A stretch of 53,908 bases of DNA from an uncultured Lachnospiraceae bacterium (GTDB lineage: Bacteria; Bacillota; Clostridia; Lachnospirales; Lachnospiraceae): contig CACZJL010000013.1 in NCBI GenBank assembly GCA_902781505.1, positions 1-53,908 on the forward strand. Direction: 5' to 3'. The position numbers and the translations under genes were made by a program. A model generated the notes under the pieces. It was not told the DNA's origin and ran no database searches. It saw nothing but the letters and a program-made list of their open reading frames with translations. Numbering within the stretch: position 1 is the first letter of the stretch; every line of letters starts with the position of its first letter. Below, in pieces: positions 8,325 to 17,072 of this stretch.

Positions 8325-9625
8325 TATATTGTTTCACCAATCACTTCTTCATTATTTGTGATATCGACACAGTACTGCACGACGTTAAATTCGAGATTCA
8401 GCTTTGTGTCTACACCGTTTTTCCCTTCAGCGGTCCATTTGCCCATCGTACACTTTTCAAAATGCAGACGGCGAACGGCTGACGGGCAGTTTTTAAAGCC
8501 TTCGATATGAATCGGCAGCATGATTGAGACATTGTGACAGCGTCTGAAAACGATATCTGAAACAGATGGCAAATCCTCACCAATTCCATCATCATCCATC
8601 TTTAAAAGAAATGCATTATGACGGATGTTTACAAACTCCAGATGGTAGAATTCAAGATTCTTCACTGTTCCTTTGTGTTCACTGTTTCCGTAGATTGCAA
8701 TTCCATGAGTTGAATTTACAAACGTGCAATTCTCCATAAACAGACCGCTCACGGTTCCATCGATTTCTCTTCCAATTACAAAAGCATTCTCCCCGTAATC
8801 AAAGTGGCAATCATGAATATACACGTCTCTGCATACAGGATCAATTTCACGGAACAGCTTCTGTGCCTTTAAGACTACACTGTTTCCACCCGTATAGAAA
8901 TTACAATGGTGGATGTGAATTCTCTTTGATGCATCAATTACCAGCCCGTCATCGAAGAAATTGTAATATGGGCTTAAGATATTAACACCATGCACCGTTA
9001 CATCACTTGTATCATACAGATACAGTTCCTCTTTTGGTGAATTCATAATCCGCACATCTGAAATCAAAATTCTGGTACTCTCTGTAACTGCAATCATGCA
9101 TGGTCTGGTATCAACATTCTTTTCATATTTCCTTTGAATATGCTCAGACGGATACCACTTGTCTTCCGAATAAACACCATAATCAAACATTTTCAGATTC
9201 TTCCAGTGTCTCGTTGCTACATGTCTTTTTTCAACTCGGTGCCAGAGAAGACCGTTACCATCAATCGTACCACGACCGGTAATTGCTGCATCATGAATTC
9301 CATGCATGGAAATCATTGGTTTATGTATCCGTTTATTTTTACCACAGTCTCCGCTGTCATACAGAGGATATTCTCTTTCATGATGTATAAAGATAATTGT
9401 TGCATTATCTGACAAATGCAGATCAACACCTGATTTCATCTCAATCGGGCCGGTAAGGAAGATTCCATTTGGAACCGTTACCCGGCCACCGGTCTTGTGC
9501 GCTGCCTCAATTGCACGGTAGAAGGCAGACGAATTATTCCTCAGTCCGTCGCCTACTGCGCCGAAATCCTCTAATCTGTATTCTTTAGCCTCAATTCTTG
9601 GCTGTCTGATTGTGAAAAGTTGCAT
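8324..9625 (-). CDS. GH28/pectate-lyase-fold protein with altered active site
   Basis: 433 residues with the right-handed beta-helix pattern of glycoside hydrolase family 28: an N-terminal FGAVGDGLRNNSSAF motif at 21-35, ITGRGTIDGNG at 115-124, then repeated coils. The usual catalytic segments are changed. Where polygalacturonases have NTDG this protein has FFDDG (223-227), where they have GDD it has TGGNSV (245-250), and the GHG motif aligns with GENAFVIG (278-285). Two of three catalytic aspartates and the histidine therefore appear to be lost. There is no signal peptide, so it acts inside the cell. It may be a carbohydrate-binding or differently acting family member. Start has a GAGAGG site; it shares the operon with Dus and an alpha/beta hydrolase. 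Confidence 0.75.
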   Translation of the reverse strand: MQLFTIRQPRIEAKEYRLEDFGAVGDGLRNNSSAFYRAIEAAHKTGGRVTVPNGIFLTGPIEMKSGVDLHLSDNATIIFIHHEREYPLYDSGDCGKNKRIHKPMISMHGIHDAAITGRGTIDGNGLLWHRVEKRHVATRHWKNLKMFDYGVYSEDKWYPSEHIQRKYEKNVDTRPCMIAVTESTRILISDVRIMNSPKEELYLYDTSDVTVHGVNILSPYYNFFDDGLVIDASKRIHIHHCNFYTGGNSVVLKAQKLFREIDPVCRDVYIHDCHFDYGENAFVIGREIDGTVSGLFMENCTFVNSTHGIAIYGNSEHKGTVKNLEFYHLEFVNIRHNAFLLKMDDDGIGEDLPSVSDIVFRRCHNVSIMLPIHIEGFKNCPSAVRRLHFEKCTMGKWTAEGKNGVDTKLNLEFNVVQYCVDITNNEEVIGETI

Positions 9626-9638
9626 AGTTTACCTCTCA

Positions 9639-10385
9639 TTATAAAAGGAACGACCGGATTGCCTCAACTGTTTGCCTCTGCTGCTCTTCGGCTGAAATTA
9701 AGGCTTCCCCGTCCCCTTTTTGTTGTCCGTAGTACCCGAACTGTCCATGATTACCGCCGGCGATCACACATTCGGTGAAGTCCGTCGGTTCGTTCGACTT
9801 ATTCTTTTCATAACTCTTCATCTTAAGTACATGGTCTTCGCTTCCGTAGATGCTGAGAGCCTTAAATCCATTTCTTTGTAATGGCTTCGTGGAAAAGGAG
9901 GCCAAAAATATGATTCCATCAAGGGAATCGAGGTGAGAATTCGCATAAATCCCCGCCATTGCGCCACCGAGAGAGTGACCTGCTATGTACCAGTGGTCAT
10001 AATTCAACTCACTCCTGACTTCATCCATGGCATTTATATCCATAAACGCCATGTTAAGAGGCATTTTCACAAGTACGCAATCCGTTCCGGATTCTGCAAT
10101 TCTTTTCATCAATGCCCCATAACTTGTCGCTTCTACCTTTGCTCCCGGATAAAACACGATACACGTGCCTTCTCCCGGTCCGTCATAAAGCCAGCCATTG
10201 CTTACCTGTCTCACGTCCACACTCTCATCTGACTCCATGGCAAATGTTACTACCGAGGCGTCCGCATGATAATAAAAGGACGTGTAAATCAAAACTCCTG
10301 AAACAGACAGAATCACCAGTGACAGAAGTCCGGCAATCACTCTCCTGAGCAGTCTGTAATTTCTATTTTTCTTTTCATTATTCAT
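9639..10385 (-). CDS. Membrane-anchored alpha/beta hydrolase
   Basis: 248 residues. A single hydrophobic helix at about 17-36 anchors the protein with the catalytic domain outside the cytoplasm. The hydrolase domain has the nucleophile elbow GHSLGG (residues about 136-141), a likely acid in GSEDHV and the catalytic His in GGNHGQFG. The small size and the elbow fit the PF12695-type (alpha/beta hydrolase 5) family. Substrate unknown; a lipid, ester or cell-wall substrate is possible because the preceding operon gene is a membrane phosphatase. Start preceded by AAGGATT. Confidence 0.78.
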   Translation of the reverse strand: MNNEKKNRNYRLLRRVIAGLLSLVILSVSGVLIYTSFYYHADASVVTFAMESDESVDVRQVSNGWLYDGPGEGTCIVFYPGAKVEATSYGALMKRIAESGTDCVLVKMPLNMAFMDINAMDEVRSELNYDHWYIAGHSLGGAMAGIYANSHLDSLDGIIFLASFSTKPLQRNGFKALSIYGSEDHVLKMKSYEKNKSNEPTDFTECVIAGGNHGQFGYYGQQKGDGEALISAEEQQRQTVEAIRSFLL

Positions 10386-10421
10386 TTGTAATCCTTTAAA
10401 ATCCTTATCCTTATTTCCGGC

Positions 10422-11108
10422 TCACTTTACAAAAACCTGCAAGAATGGCAGTACCTGAAGGAGAGCCACGGACACCCTACCAAGTATGAACCCTAAAAAC
10501 GCTCCTCCAAGAATATCACTCGGGAAGTGTACGTACACATACATCCTTGAGAATGCAATCAGGCATCCCAGAGCCAAGAATACCGGCCAGTATGGAAAAT
10601 GCATGAAGAACAACACCGTAATCACTGCAAACGATGCACTGGTATGTCCGGACGGAAAGGAATCATCCTTTGGTCTTCGAATCAAAAGTTCCTTATTGGG
10701 CCTGTACTCGCATGGTCTCTTTCTTCCGACAAGCAGTTTCAATACCAGGTTACAGAAAATTGAGGAAAGAACCAGTGAGATCGTGCAGGCAATTCCCAGT
10801 CTTCTCTGTGCCGGATTGATTAAGAGCATGAACGTCATAACAATCCAGATTGCACCGATATCACCAAGATGTGAGAAAAGCGGTACGATTCGATCTAAAA
10901 AGGGAGAACGGCAGTGATCCTGAATCCAGTCTAAGATAACCAGCTCTTTTGTGTCATCCTCTTCGGTTTCCGCATTCTCTGCCTGTCGCTGTCTTGCCAG
11001 ATCTTCCTGCATCTGAGCTAAATTACTCTGAACATCTGCAAGATCATTCTGAATATTCTCTTGCAGGTTCTGCAGATTTTCGTGGAAATCTTTCTGCCAC
11101 TTATTCAC
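10422..11108 (-). CDS. PAP2-family membrane phosphatase with N-terminal coiled coil
   Basis: 228 residues from a GTG start at 11106-11108, chosen because AAAGGAG lies 7 bases ahead; the upstream ATG at 11136-11138 overlaps the promoter -10 instead. Residues about 1-55 form a Q/N/L-rich coiled coil. The remaining part has several membrane helices and the three PAP2 phosphatase motifs: KLLVGRKRP, PSGH and SRMYVYVHFPSD. Relatives dephosphorylate undecaprenyl diphosphate or phosphatidate at the outer membrane face. First gene of the operon that runs to about 5.4 kb. The coiled coil is an unusual addition and suggests oligomerisation. Confidence 0.85.
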   Translation of the reverse strand: MNKWQKDFHENLQNLQENIQNDLADVQSNLAQMQEDLARQRQAENAETEEDDTKELVILDWIQDHCRSPFLDRIVPLFSHLGDIGAIWIVMTFMLLINPAQRRLGIACTISLVLSSIFCNLVLKLLVGRKRPCEYRPNKELLIRRPKDDSFPSGHTSASFAVITVLFFMHFPYWPVFLALGCLIAFSRMYVYVHFPSDILGGAFLGFILGRVSVALLQVLPFLQVFVK

Positions 11109-11140
11109 TGCGCCTCTCCTTTCCTGCCATAAAGACATAG

Positions 11141-11146
11141 TATACT
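11141..11146 (-). promoter_or_regulatory. -10 element of the PAP2 operon promoter
   Basis: Minus-strand TATACT at about 11141-11146, 33 bases ahead of the GTG start. No convincing -35 is seen at 17 bases. Confidence 0.4.
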
Positions 11147-11171
11147 AACAATAAGTATAAACTAAAACACA

Positions 11172-11216
11172 AAAGAAAAAAAGCCACTGTATCAAACAGT
11201 TTTGTCTGATACAGCA
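11172..11216 (-). terminator. Terminator after the PqqD-like gene
   Basis: A 12-pair stem with one mismatch (CTGTATCA...TGATACAG, 11187-11214) followed on the minus strand by TTTTTTTC. Ends the OPT-PqqD operon 25 bases after its stop. Confidence 0.85.
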
Positions 11217-11239
11217 GCTTCTTTAAACGCTTATGAGGA

Positions 11240-11587
11240 TTATTTCACCCACTCAACAAAGGAATAACTTTCCAGAATTTCGAAGAACTTTAAAAGGCGC
11301 TCATAAAGCGGCTCACACTCTTCACCGAAGCACTCTTTTTCTTTCTTAGCGATTTCTTCGATGGTGTTCTTTCCATCCATTAGCGGATAGACAAAGGAAC
11401 CAACCGGATCTAAATGAATATGAGACACTTTAGGCTTCTTAAAAAGCTTCTGAGCGATCCAATTCATCTTTCCCCTGTTCTCAATATCTAATGTGACAAT
11501 GCCCTCTGCGTCGACACTCCACTCGATTTCAGGCGGAATAATCGGAATTTTGCCTTTGTATTTTTCAATAATTTCTTCTCTGGACAT
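11240..11587 (-). CDS. PqqD-like protein (RRE fold) downstream of OPT transporter
   Basis: 115 residues. The last two thirds match the PqqD pattern: a short beta region (IPPEIEWSVDAEGIVTLDIENRG), then a winged-helix segment with the hallmark FVYPLMDGKNTIEEIAKK and a C-terminal helix with ESYSFVEW. PqqD-type domains (RiPP recognition elements) bind leader peptides of ribosomally made peptides or sit with radical-SAM enzymes. Neither a precursor peptide nor a maturase is seen here; instead the gene follows the OPT transporter by 17 bases and shares its terminator. A role in peptide binding for, or regulation of, the transporter is inference. AAAGG ribosome binding site. Confidence 0.75.
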   Translation of the reverse strand: MSREEIIEKYKGKIPIIPPEIEWSVDAEGIVTLDIENRGKMNWIAQKLFKKPKVSHIHLDPVGSFVYPLMDGKNTIEEIAKKEKECFGEECEPLYERLLKFFEILESYSFVEWVK

Positions 11588-11604
11588 GTTTTACCTTTCT
11601 GAAT

Positions 11605-13503
11605 TTACGCCTTCTTCTTGCCCTTAGCCACACGAATTAATGTGCAGATAATGATTGCCATAACAACAATTGCGAGGCAATCTGCAACAGGTTCAGGAAG
11701 TACAAGAACCTCGGAGAGGTCGATTATCTTATTGACGCCTGCTACAGCAAAGACAGCAAGAAGGATTCCGACGATACCTTCACCTGCAATCAGACCGGAA
11801 GCAAATAAAGTTCCACGGCTAATCTGCTCTTCCTTGTCCTCATCCTTCTTACGGTCGAAGAACCAGCGAACCACACCACCGCACATAATGCATGCTGTGA
11901 TATGTGTTGGTAAGTAAGTACCAATGGCAAATGGAAGTACAGGAATTCCAAGGATTTCAATTACGATACCAAGGCATACACCGATGAATACCAATCCCCA
12001 AGGAAGGTCACCCTGCATAACACCCTGAACGATCATCTTCATAAGTACAGCCTGTGGAGCACCTAATTCCTCTGAACCAAAGCCCCATGCTGCGTCTAAG
12101 AGGTAAAGGATGAAACCGACTGCTACTGCAGATACGATTACACCAATTATCTCACCATACTGCTGCTTAACAGGTGTAGCTCCAAGAAGGTAACCTGTCT
12201 TTAAATCCTGTGATGTATCGCCTGCAATTGCTGCGATGACGCAGATAATTGTGCCGATTACAATGGCTGCCTTCATACCGTCTGCGCCGTTGATTCCAAG
12301 TGCCTTAAGAATCAGTGTGGAGAAGAGCAGTGTAGCAATAGCCATACCTGATACAGGGTTGTTGGAGCTTCCTACGATAGCAACCATACGGGATGAAACT
12401 GCTGCGAAGAAGAAACCGAACACAACAACTAAGATTGCACCAATCGGACTAAGTGGAATGAAAGGTACCACTACAGCGATTACGACAATGGCAGCAATCA
12501 TAATCAACATATGAAGCATGTTCATGTTTTTGTTTGTACGGATTGTTTCAACATCATTGTTACTCTTTAAGGCTTTTAAAGAATCCTTAAAGGTGCTTGC
12601 AATCATTGGCATTGACTTAATCAGTGAGATGATACCACCTGAAACTAAAACACCTGCGCCAATGTAACGGATGTAGCTGGACCAGATTGCGGAAGCACCG
12701 CCAGCTGCATACATCTCAGCAATTGTCTTTGTACCTGGATAGAGAGTGGAATCTCCACCAAATAATACGATGAGTGGAATAAAGATCATCCAGGAAACCA
12801 GACCACCTGCGAAGAGATAGGAAGAAACCTTAGGACCACAGATATAACCAACGGAGAATACAGCAGGATATACCTGAACACCAACTTCACCCTGATAGCC
12901 CTTAAACTTCATGGCGATTTCACCGGGAATTACCTTAAGACCGTCTAATACAAACTTGATTGCTGCAGAAAGTCCAAGACCTACAAATACAGGTGCTGCA
13001 CTTTCCTTAGACTCTTCACCTGCAAGAAGTACTTCTGCGCAGGCCTTGCCTTCCGGATAAGGAAGTGTAGCATGCTCCTTAACAATCAGAGCATTTCTTA
13101 AAGGAACCATGAAAAGGACACCTAAGATACCACCAATTGCAGATGTTACTGCAATCATAAGAATGGATGGCTTATCCATAACGCCTTCATTAGCCCAAAG
13201 GAACATTGCCGGTAATGTAAAGATTGTACCAGCAGCAAGAGACTCACCTGCAGAACCGATTGTCTGAACCAGGTTATTCTCCAGAATAGAATCCCTCTTT
13301 AAAATAAAGCGAATAACGCCCATTGAAATAACCGCAGCCGGGATAGAAGCGGATACTGTCATACCTACACGCAGACCTAAGTATGCGTTAGCCGCACCGA
13401 AAACAACCGCAAGGATTGCACCCATGATTACAGCTGTTACTGTAAATTCAGGAGTGATTTTTTCGGCAGGTACATATGGCTTAAATGAATTTTTCTCGTC
13501 CAT
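11605..13503 (-). CDS. OPT-family oligopeptide transporter
   Basis: 632 residues, almost entirely hydrophobic helices, with features of prokaryotic OPT proteins: the N-terminal FGAANAYLGLRVGMTVSASIPAAV, PLRNALIVKEHATLPYPEGKACAEVL, and MPVSGM-like SNNPVSGMAIATLLFSTLILKALG, with GDTSQDLKTGYLLGATPVKQQ in the C-terminal half. OPT proteins import peptides (or, in some groups, metal chelates) by proton symport. The start has a TTGGAGG site. The upstream region carries a 14-bp palindrome that may be an operator. Forms a two-gene operon with the PqqD-like gene. Confidence 0.9.
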   Translation of the reverse strand: MDEKNSFKPYVPAEKITPEFTVTAVIMGAILAVVFGAANAYLGLRVGMTVSASIPAAVISMGVIRFILKRDSILENNLVQTIGSAGESLAAGTIFTLPAMFLWANEGVMDKPSILMIAVTSAIGGILGVLFMVPLRNALIVKEHATLPYPEGKACAEVLLAGEESKESAAPVFVGLGLSAAIKFVLDGLKVIPGEIAMKFKGYQGEVGVQVYPAVFSVGYICGPKVSSYLFAGGLVSWMIFIPLIVLFGGDSTLYPGTKTIAEMYAAGGASAIWSSYIRYIGAGVLVSGGIISLIKSMPMIASTFKDSLKALKSNNDVETIRTNKNMNMLHMLIMIAAIVVIAVVVPFIPLSPIGAILVVVFGFFFAAVSSRMVAIVGSSNNPVSGMAIATLLFSTLILKALGINGADGMKAAIVIGTIICVIAAIAGDTSQDLKTGYLLGATPVKQQYGEIIGVIVSAVAVGFILYLLDAAWGFGSEELGAPQAVLMKMIVQGVMQGDLPWGLVFIGVCLGIVIEILGIPVLPFAIGTYLPTHITACIMCGGVVRWFFDRKKDEDKEEQISRGTLFASGLIAGEGIVGILLAVFAVAGVNKIIDLSEVLVLPEPVADCLAIVVMAIIICTLIRVAKGKKKA

Positions 13504-13645
13504 AACAGACCTCCAATTAATTGTAACTTTGCCAATTTTATTGTTTATTTAACGCGGCGGCAAGTCACTATTTTAAAGCGTTGAAACGCTAAAGCACTGA
13601 ATTTTGCATAAAATTGCAACAAATACAGGAAGCCGGAATCACGAT
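13504..13645. other. Upstream region of the OPT operon with 14-bp palindrome
   Basis: This AT-rich stretch holds no gene. The palindrome AGCGTTGAAACGCT (13576-13589) lies about 75 bases upstream of the OPT start and resembles a LacI/TetR-size operator, but does not fit the cre consensus. AATAAAAT nearer the gene could be a -10. Confidence 0.4.
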
Positions 13646-13691
13646 AAAAACAAAAAGACAGGAGGCAATTCATTGCGAATTGCCTCCTGTC
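13646..13691 (-). terminator. Strong terminator after the Lon-like ATPase gene
   Basis: A perfect 15-bp stem (GACAGGAGGCAATTC at 13657-13671, complement at 13677-13691) followed on the minus strand by TTTTTGTTTTTATC. It lies 118 bases after the stop at 13809; the space between holds nothing recognisable. Confidence 0.88.
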
Positions 13692-13808
13692 CTCTCAGGT
13701 TTATCATAGGAAAAGCATTGTATAAACGCTCAATCATTCAAGAAATATATACATCAAAATTTTATACATTTCTTTAATTTCTGAACACAAAACCAAGCCG
13801 GTTATCTA

Positions 13809-15338
13809 CTAGTATTCGAGAATTTCCTCTGCCATTTTAGCATCAATTCTGACCGTTTCAAGTCCCTGTGTCTCGATGCGATATAGAGCATTTGCCGCAA
13901 GATGTTCTGCTGCCTGCTCTAAGTCACGAACGCCGGTGGAACCGGCTGTATGCCTGATTACTATATCGATTGCATCGTCTGTCACTGTGAGTTCGCCTTC
14001 CTTCATGCCGATACGGGCAAGAATTCGAGGAAGTGAATAGCGCTTGAAGATGACCTTTTTTTCTTCGGGCGTGTAGTCCGGAATATCAATGACGGCAAAT
14101 CGTGTCAGCAAAGGATCTGAGATGCGACTCTTGTCGTTAGCTGTTGCAATTGGATAGACACCGCCTGTCGGAATCATGCACTCAATATAGTTATCGGTAT
14201 AACCAAGGTTATCAAGAAGAGTCAGGAGTGCATCGGCCGGATTTCCATTTGCCCCTGAGGCATCGGCCTTATCAAGCTCATTGATGATGAATACAAGGTT
14301 GCTTGCCCCTGCTCTTGTGAAAGCTTCCATGATTCTTCCCGGCTTTGCGTTAGCATAAACTCTTGGGGAACCTGTCAGAGCTTCCGGATCATGAATGGTG
14401 CTCATATCAAGGGAGGTCCATGGCAGTTTCAGGATTCTTGCAACGGCATATGCAACCTGCGACTTGCCGACACCGGCAGGACCTGCTAAAAGGATTCCAT
14501 ACGCCGGCAGTGTATGTGTTCTGTTAATCTGAATGATGGTTTCGATGATTCTCTGCTTCACATGTTCCATGCCAAAGAGTTCTTCATCGAGGATTTTCCT
14601 TGCTTCAACCGGATCGATGGACTCAAAATATGAGCCTTTCCACTGAACGTTTAACATCATGGAAAGTGCACGCTGTGCATGATGTTTCTCATCAAGGGAA
14701 ACGGTTGCGGAACGTGTGATTTCAAGGTTTCTTAACGCCCATTTTCTGATATTTTTCGGAAGAGTTGTCCCTGCGCAGTCTATGAAGTCTATCATATCTG
14801 ACAGGCTTGTGATGCGCATTTCTTCCTCTTCATCATCATCCATATCAATATCTTCCGGAACTTTTCCGGCCTGCAGACGGCTGATGCAAAGCTGAAGGAA
14901 GGAATCCATTGCTGTTACGGCATTCGTTCTTCCGCTCTGATCGGTGGCATGCATTTTTAAAACGCAGTATCCACGGTCTGTGTTGACACCTGAGAGACGG
15001 ATGACGAGCTGATTCTCAGACAGCCAGGAAAGCAGACGGATGAATCTTTTATCCACAGACTTAAAATCTGCATACTCTGTCTGGCCATCACTCACATAGC
15101 GAAAGGTATCTTTTCTCTTTGGATCTGCGAAGGTTCCTTTGATATGATGTGGAAGTTCTTCTCCATCTGTCTCAAGAATCAGAATCGGATGCTCTTTATC
15201 TGCCACTTCTGCCTCGGATTCAAGAACCTCGTAGTTTCTTACTTCCTCTTCTTTTTTCTTAGCCTCTGGCTCCCATTCCTTCTTTGTCCAGTCAAAAACA
15301 TGCTCTGTGTGAATCGTGTTTCTGTCAGCCATTGTCAT
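13809..15338 (-). CDS. Lon-like AAA+ ATPase without protease domain
   Basis: 509 residues (507 if the second ATG at 15330-15332 is used, which has the better spacing from the AAAGGA site). Residues about 1-250 do not match a domain I recognise and include an acidic run DMDDDEEEE (165-173). Residues about 250-509 are an AAA+ module most like Lon: Walker A GPAGVGKS (286-293), Walker B region VFIINELDKAD (349-359), sensor-1 IATAND (397-402), arginine finger in LLTRF, and sensor-2 GVRDLEQA. The Walker B acid that precedes the catalytic Glu in Lon (DEIDK) is Asn here (NELDK). The Lon peptidase domain with its Ser-Lys dyad is absent. It is monocistronic with its own terminator. A remodelling or assembly ATPase is likely; partner unknown. 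Confidence 0.78.
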   Translation of the reverse strand: MTMADRNTIHTEHVFDWTKKEWEPEAKKKEEEVRNYEVLESEAEVADKEHPILILETDGEELPHHIKGTFADPKRKDTFRYVSDGQTEYADFKSVDKRFIRLLSWLSENQLVIRLSGVNTDRGYCVLKMHATDQSGRTNAVTAMDSFLQLCISRLQAGKVPEDIDMDDDEEEEMRITSLSDMIDFIDCAGTTLPKNIRKWALRNLEITRSATVSLDEKHHAQRALSMMLNVQWKGSYFESIDPVEARKILDEELFGMEHVKQRIIETIIQINRTHTLPAYGILLAGPAGVGKSQVAYAVARILKLPWTSLDMSTIHDPEALTGSPRVYANAKPGRIMEAFTRAGASNLVFIINELDKADASGANGNPADALLTLLDNLGYTDNYIECMIPTGGVYPIATANDKSRISDPLLTRFAVIDIPDYTPEEKKVIFKRYSLPRILARIGMKEGELTVTDDAIDIVIRHTAGSTGVRDLEQAAEHLAANALYRIETQGLETVRIDAKMAEEILEY

Positions 15339-15386
15339 TCTTCCTTTCCTTGTCTCTTCCCGCGGGCGATTATGCTATCTTGTTTA

Positions 15387-15421
15387 CAAAAGGCCGGATA
15401 CTTGCTGTGAAGTATCCGGCC
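15387..15421 (-). terminator. Terminator after eda
   Basis: Perfect 12-bp stem GGCCGGATACTT/AAGTATCCGGCC (15392-15421) followed on the minus strand by TTTTG, 34 bases after the eda stop. Confidence 0.85.
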
Positions 15422-15454
15422 TCATATTTATTGTCTGCTGCTTACAAAACTCAA

Positions 15455-16087
15455 TTAGTGAGTCATGTCGTAAGCTTCCTGGCAGAGCTTTGTGATCTCA
15501 TCCCAGTTCTTGTTGTCAACGAGATCCTTCTTGCATACCCATGTACCACCAACGGATACAATCTTGTTGAATGCAAGGTACTCATTTACGTTCTCAGGGT
15601 TAACGCCACCTGTTGGCATGAACTTAAGCTGTGGGAATACAGAAGCTAAAGCCTTTAATGTCTTTAAGCCGCCGTAAGCGCCAGCTGGGAAGAACTTAAC
15701 CATAGGAAGGTTGTAACGAAGAGCTGCTGTAATATCTGTAGGTGTGCAAGTACCTGGGCAGTAAGCTACGCCGTGGCCGATAGCGTACTGAGCTACTTCA
15801 TCACTGAAAGATGGAGCAACAATGAACTGAGCACCAGCGTTAATAGCACGTGCGCACTGCTCTCTGTCAAGAACTGTACCGGCACCAACGATAACGCCCG
15901 GAACTTCCTTAGCGATACGGGAAATAGCTTCAGCTGCAGCATCTGTACGGAATGTTACTTCAGCCATAGGAAGCTTACCAGCTTCAAGTGCCTTCGCAAG
16001 AGGTACAGCGTCATTAGCGTCGTCAATAACTACAACAGGGCAAACCTTTGTAGCAGCAAGAGCATCCATAAATTCTTTCTGATTCAT
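15455..16087 (-). CDS. eda: KDPG/KHG aldolase
   Basis: 210 residues, full length for the family. Class I aldolase barrel with catalytic Glu43 in EVTFRT, the phosphate-site GAGTVL (68-73), and Schiff-base Lys131 in MVKFFPA. It cleaves 2-keto-3-deoxy-6-phosphogluconate to pyruvate and glyceraldehyde 3-phosphate, the last step of hexuronate and Entner-Doudoroff breakdown. Follows the UxuB-like dehydrogenase by 118 bases and probably shares its cre-controlled promoter. KDG kinase, mannonate dehydratase and uronate isomerase are not in the window. Confidence 0.92.
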   Translation of the reverse strand: MNQKEFMDALAATKVCPVVVIDDANDAVPLAKALEAGKLPMAEVTFRTDAAAEAISRIAKEVPGVIVGAGTVLDREQCARAINAGAQFIVAPSFSDEVAQYAIGHGVAYCPGTCTPTDITAALRYNLPMVKFFPAGAYGGLKTLKALASVFPQLKFMPTGGVNPENVNEYLAFNKIVSVGGTWVCKKDLVDNKNWDEITKLCQEAYDMTH

Positions 16088-16205
16088 TTTTAAACTCTCC
16101 TTATTAATTTAAAATAGATTTTAAGCGCAGTACTTCTGTGCTTAGTTGCTTATATTGTAAATACTTTTTCTGTTATGTGCAAGTATGAAAACAGGAACAA
16201 GGAAT

Positions 16206-17045
16206 TTATACCCCTGTATAACTTGAGAATCCACCGTCGATCGGAAGAGTCACGCCTGTTACGAAACGGCTCGCAGGGCTGACAAGGTAGAGAAGTCCGC
16301 CAACTAAATCCTCAGGGTCACCGAACTTGCCCTGTGGCGTGGAACGTAAAATCTTCTCCGTGCGATGAGTCGGAGTGCCGTCCTCATTAAACTGAAGTGC
16401 ACGGTTCTGTGTTGTCTGGAAGAATCCAGGCGCAATCGCATTTACCCTGACATTGCTCTTGGCAAGATACACAGCTGCCCACTCCGTGAAGTTCATAACG
16501 GCTGCCTTTGCCGCAGAATAGCCAAGAATCCTTGTCAGTGGACGATAAGAACTCATACTTGCGATGTTTACGATATTCGCATTCTCCTGGCCGAGCATCG
16601 CCTCACCGAAAATGATGGTTGGAAGCACGGTTCCGTAAAGGTTCAGGTCAATCTCCTTCTTGATATTGTCAGGATCCATGGTGAAAAGAGTATCTTCGCC
16701 CGGAAGCTGGTCTGCAAGCTGATCCTGTGGCACCATTGCGGACTTGATTGCGCCACCGGCCACATTCAGTAAAATATTAATCTTTCCGTATGTATCAAGA
16801 ATCTGCTTCTTTGCTTCAAGCAGGCTTTCCTTATCTGTTACATTTGCGGCAAATGCTGTCGCCTCGCCTCCGGCCTTCTTAATTTCATCTACGACCGGTG
16901 CACCATTTTCAGCTTTTCTCCCCAATACACATACCTTTGCCCCGCAGGCTCCCAAAGCCTTTGCAAACATGCCGCCGATTACACCGCTACCTCCAGTAAC
17001 AACTGCAACCTGGCCTGATAAATCAACATTAAATGGTAAATCCAT
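16206..17045 (-). CDS. uxuB: SDR-family D-mannonate oxidoreductase (fructuronate reductase)
   Basis: 279 residues from the ATG at 17043-17045; GGAGG lies 10 bases ahead, and the in-frame ATG at 17063 overlaps that site. Classical short-chain dehydrogenase: TGGSGVIGG coenzyme loop (17-25), NVAGG (94-98), catalytic Ser near 163-165, and Tyr176-Lys180 (YSAAK). The ending NAIAPGFFQTTQNRAL ... TGVTLPIDGGFSSYTGV closely resembles, from memory, B. subtilis YjmF/UxuB. It would interconvert D-fructuronate and D-mannonate. Next to KDPG aldolase and under a perfect cre site, which fits catabolite-controlled uronate use. Gluconate 5-dehydrogenase is the alternative. Confidence 0.82.
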   Translation of the reverse strand: MDLPFNVDLSGQVAVVTGGSGVIGGMFAKALGACGAKVCVLGRKAENGAPVVDEIKKAGGEATAFAANVTDKESLLEAKKQILDTYGKINILLNVAGGAIKSAMVPQDQLADQLPGEDTLFTMDPDNIKKEIDLNLYGTVLPTIIFGEAMLGQENANIVNIASMSSYRPLTRILGYSAAKAAVMNFTEWAAVYLAKSNVRVNAIAPGFFQTTQNRALQFNEDGTPTHRTEKILRSTPQGKFGDPEDLVGGLLYLVSPASRFVTGVTLPIDGGFSSYTGV

Positions 17046-17072
17046 AATCGCTACACCTCCCATAAATACTTA

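Noticed and set aside
13571..13592. cre site upstream of the OPT gene
   Set aside because: The palindrome fails several fixed positions of the cre consensus in either direction.
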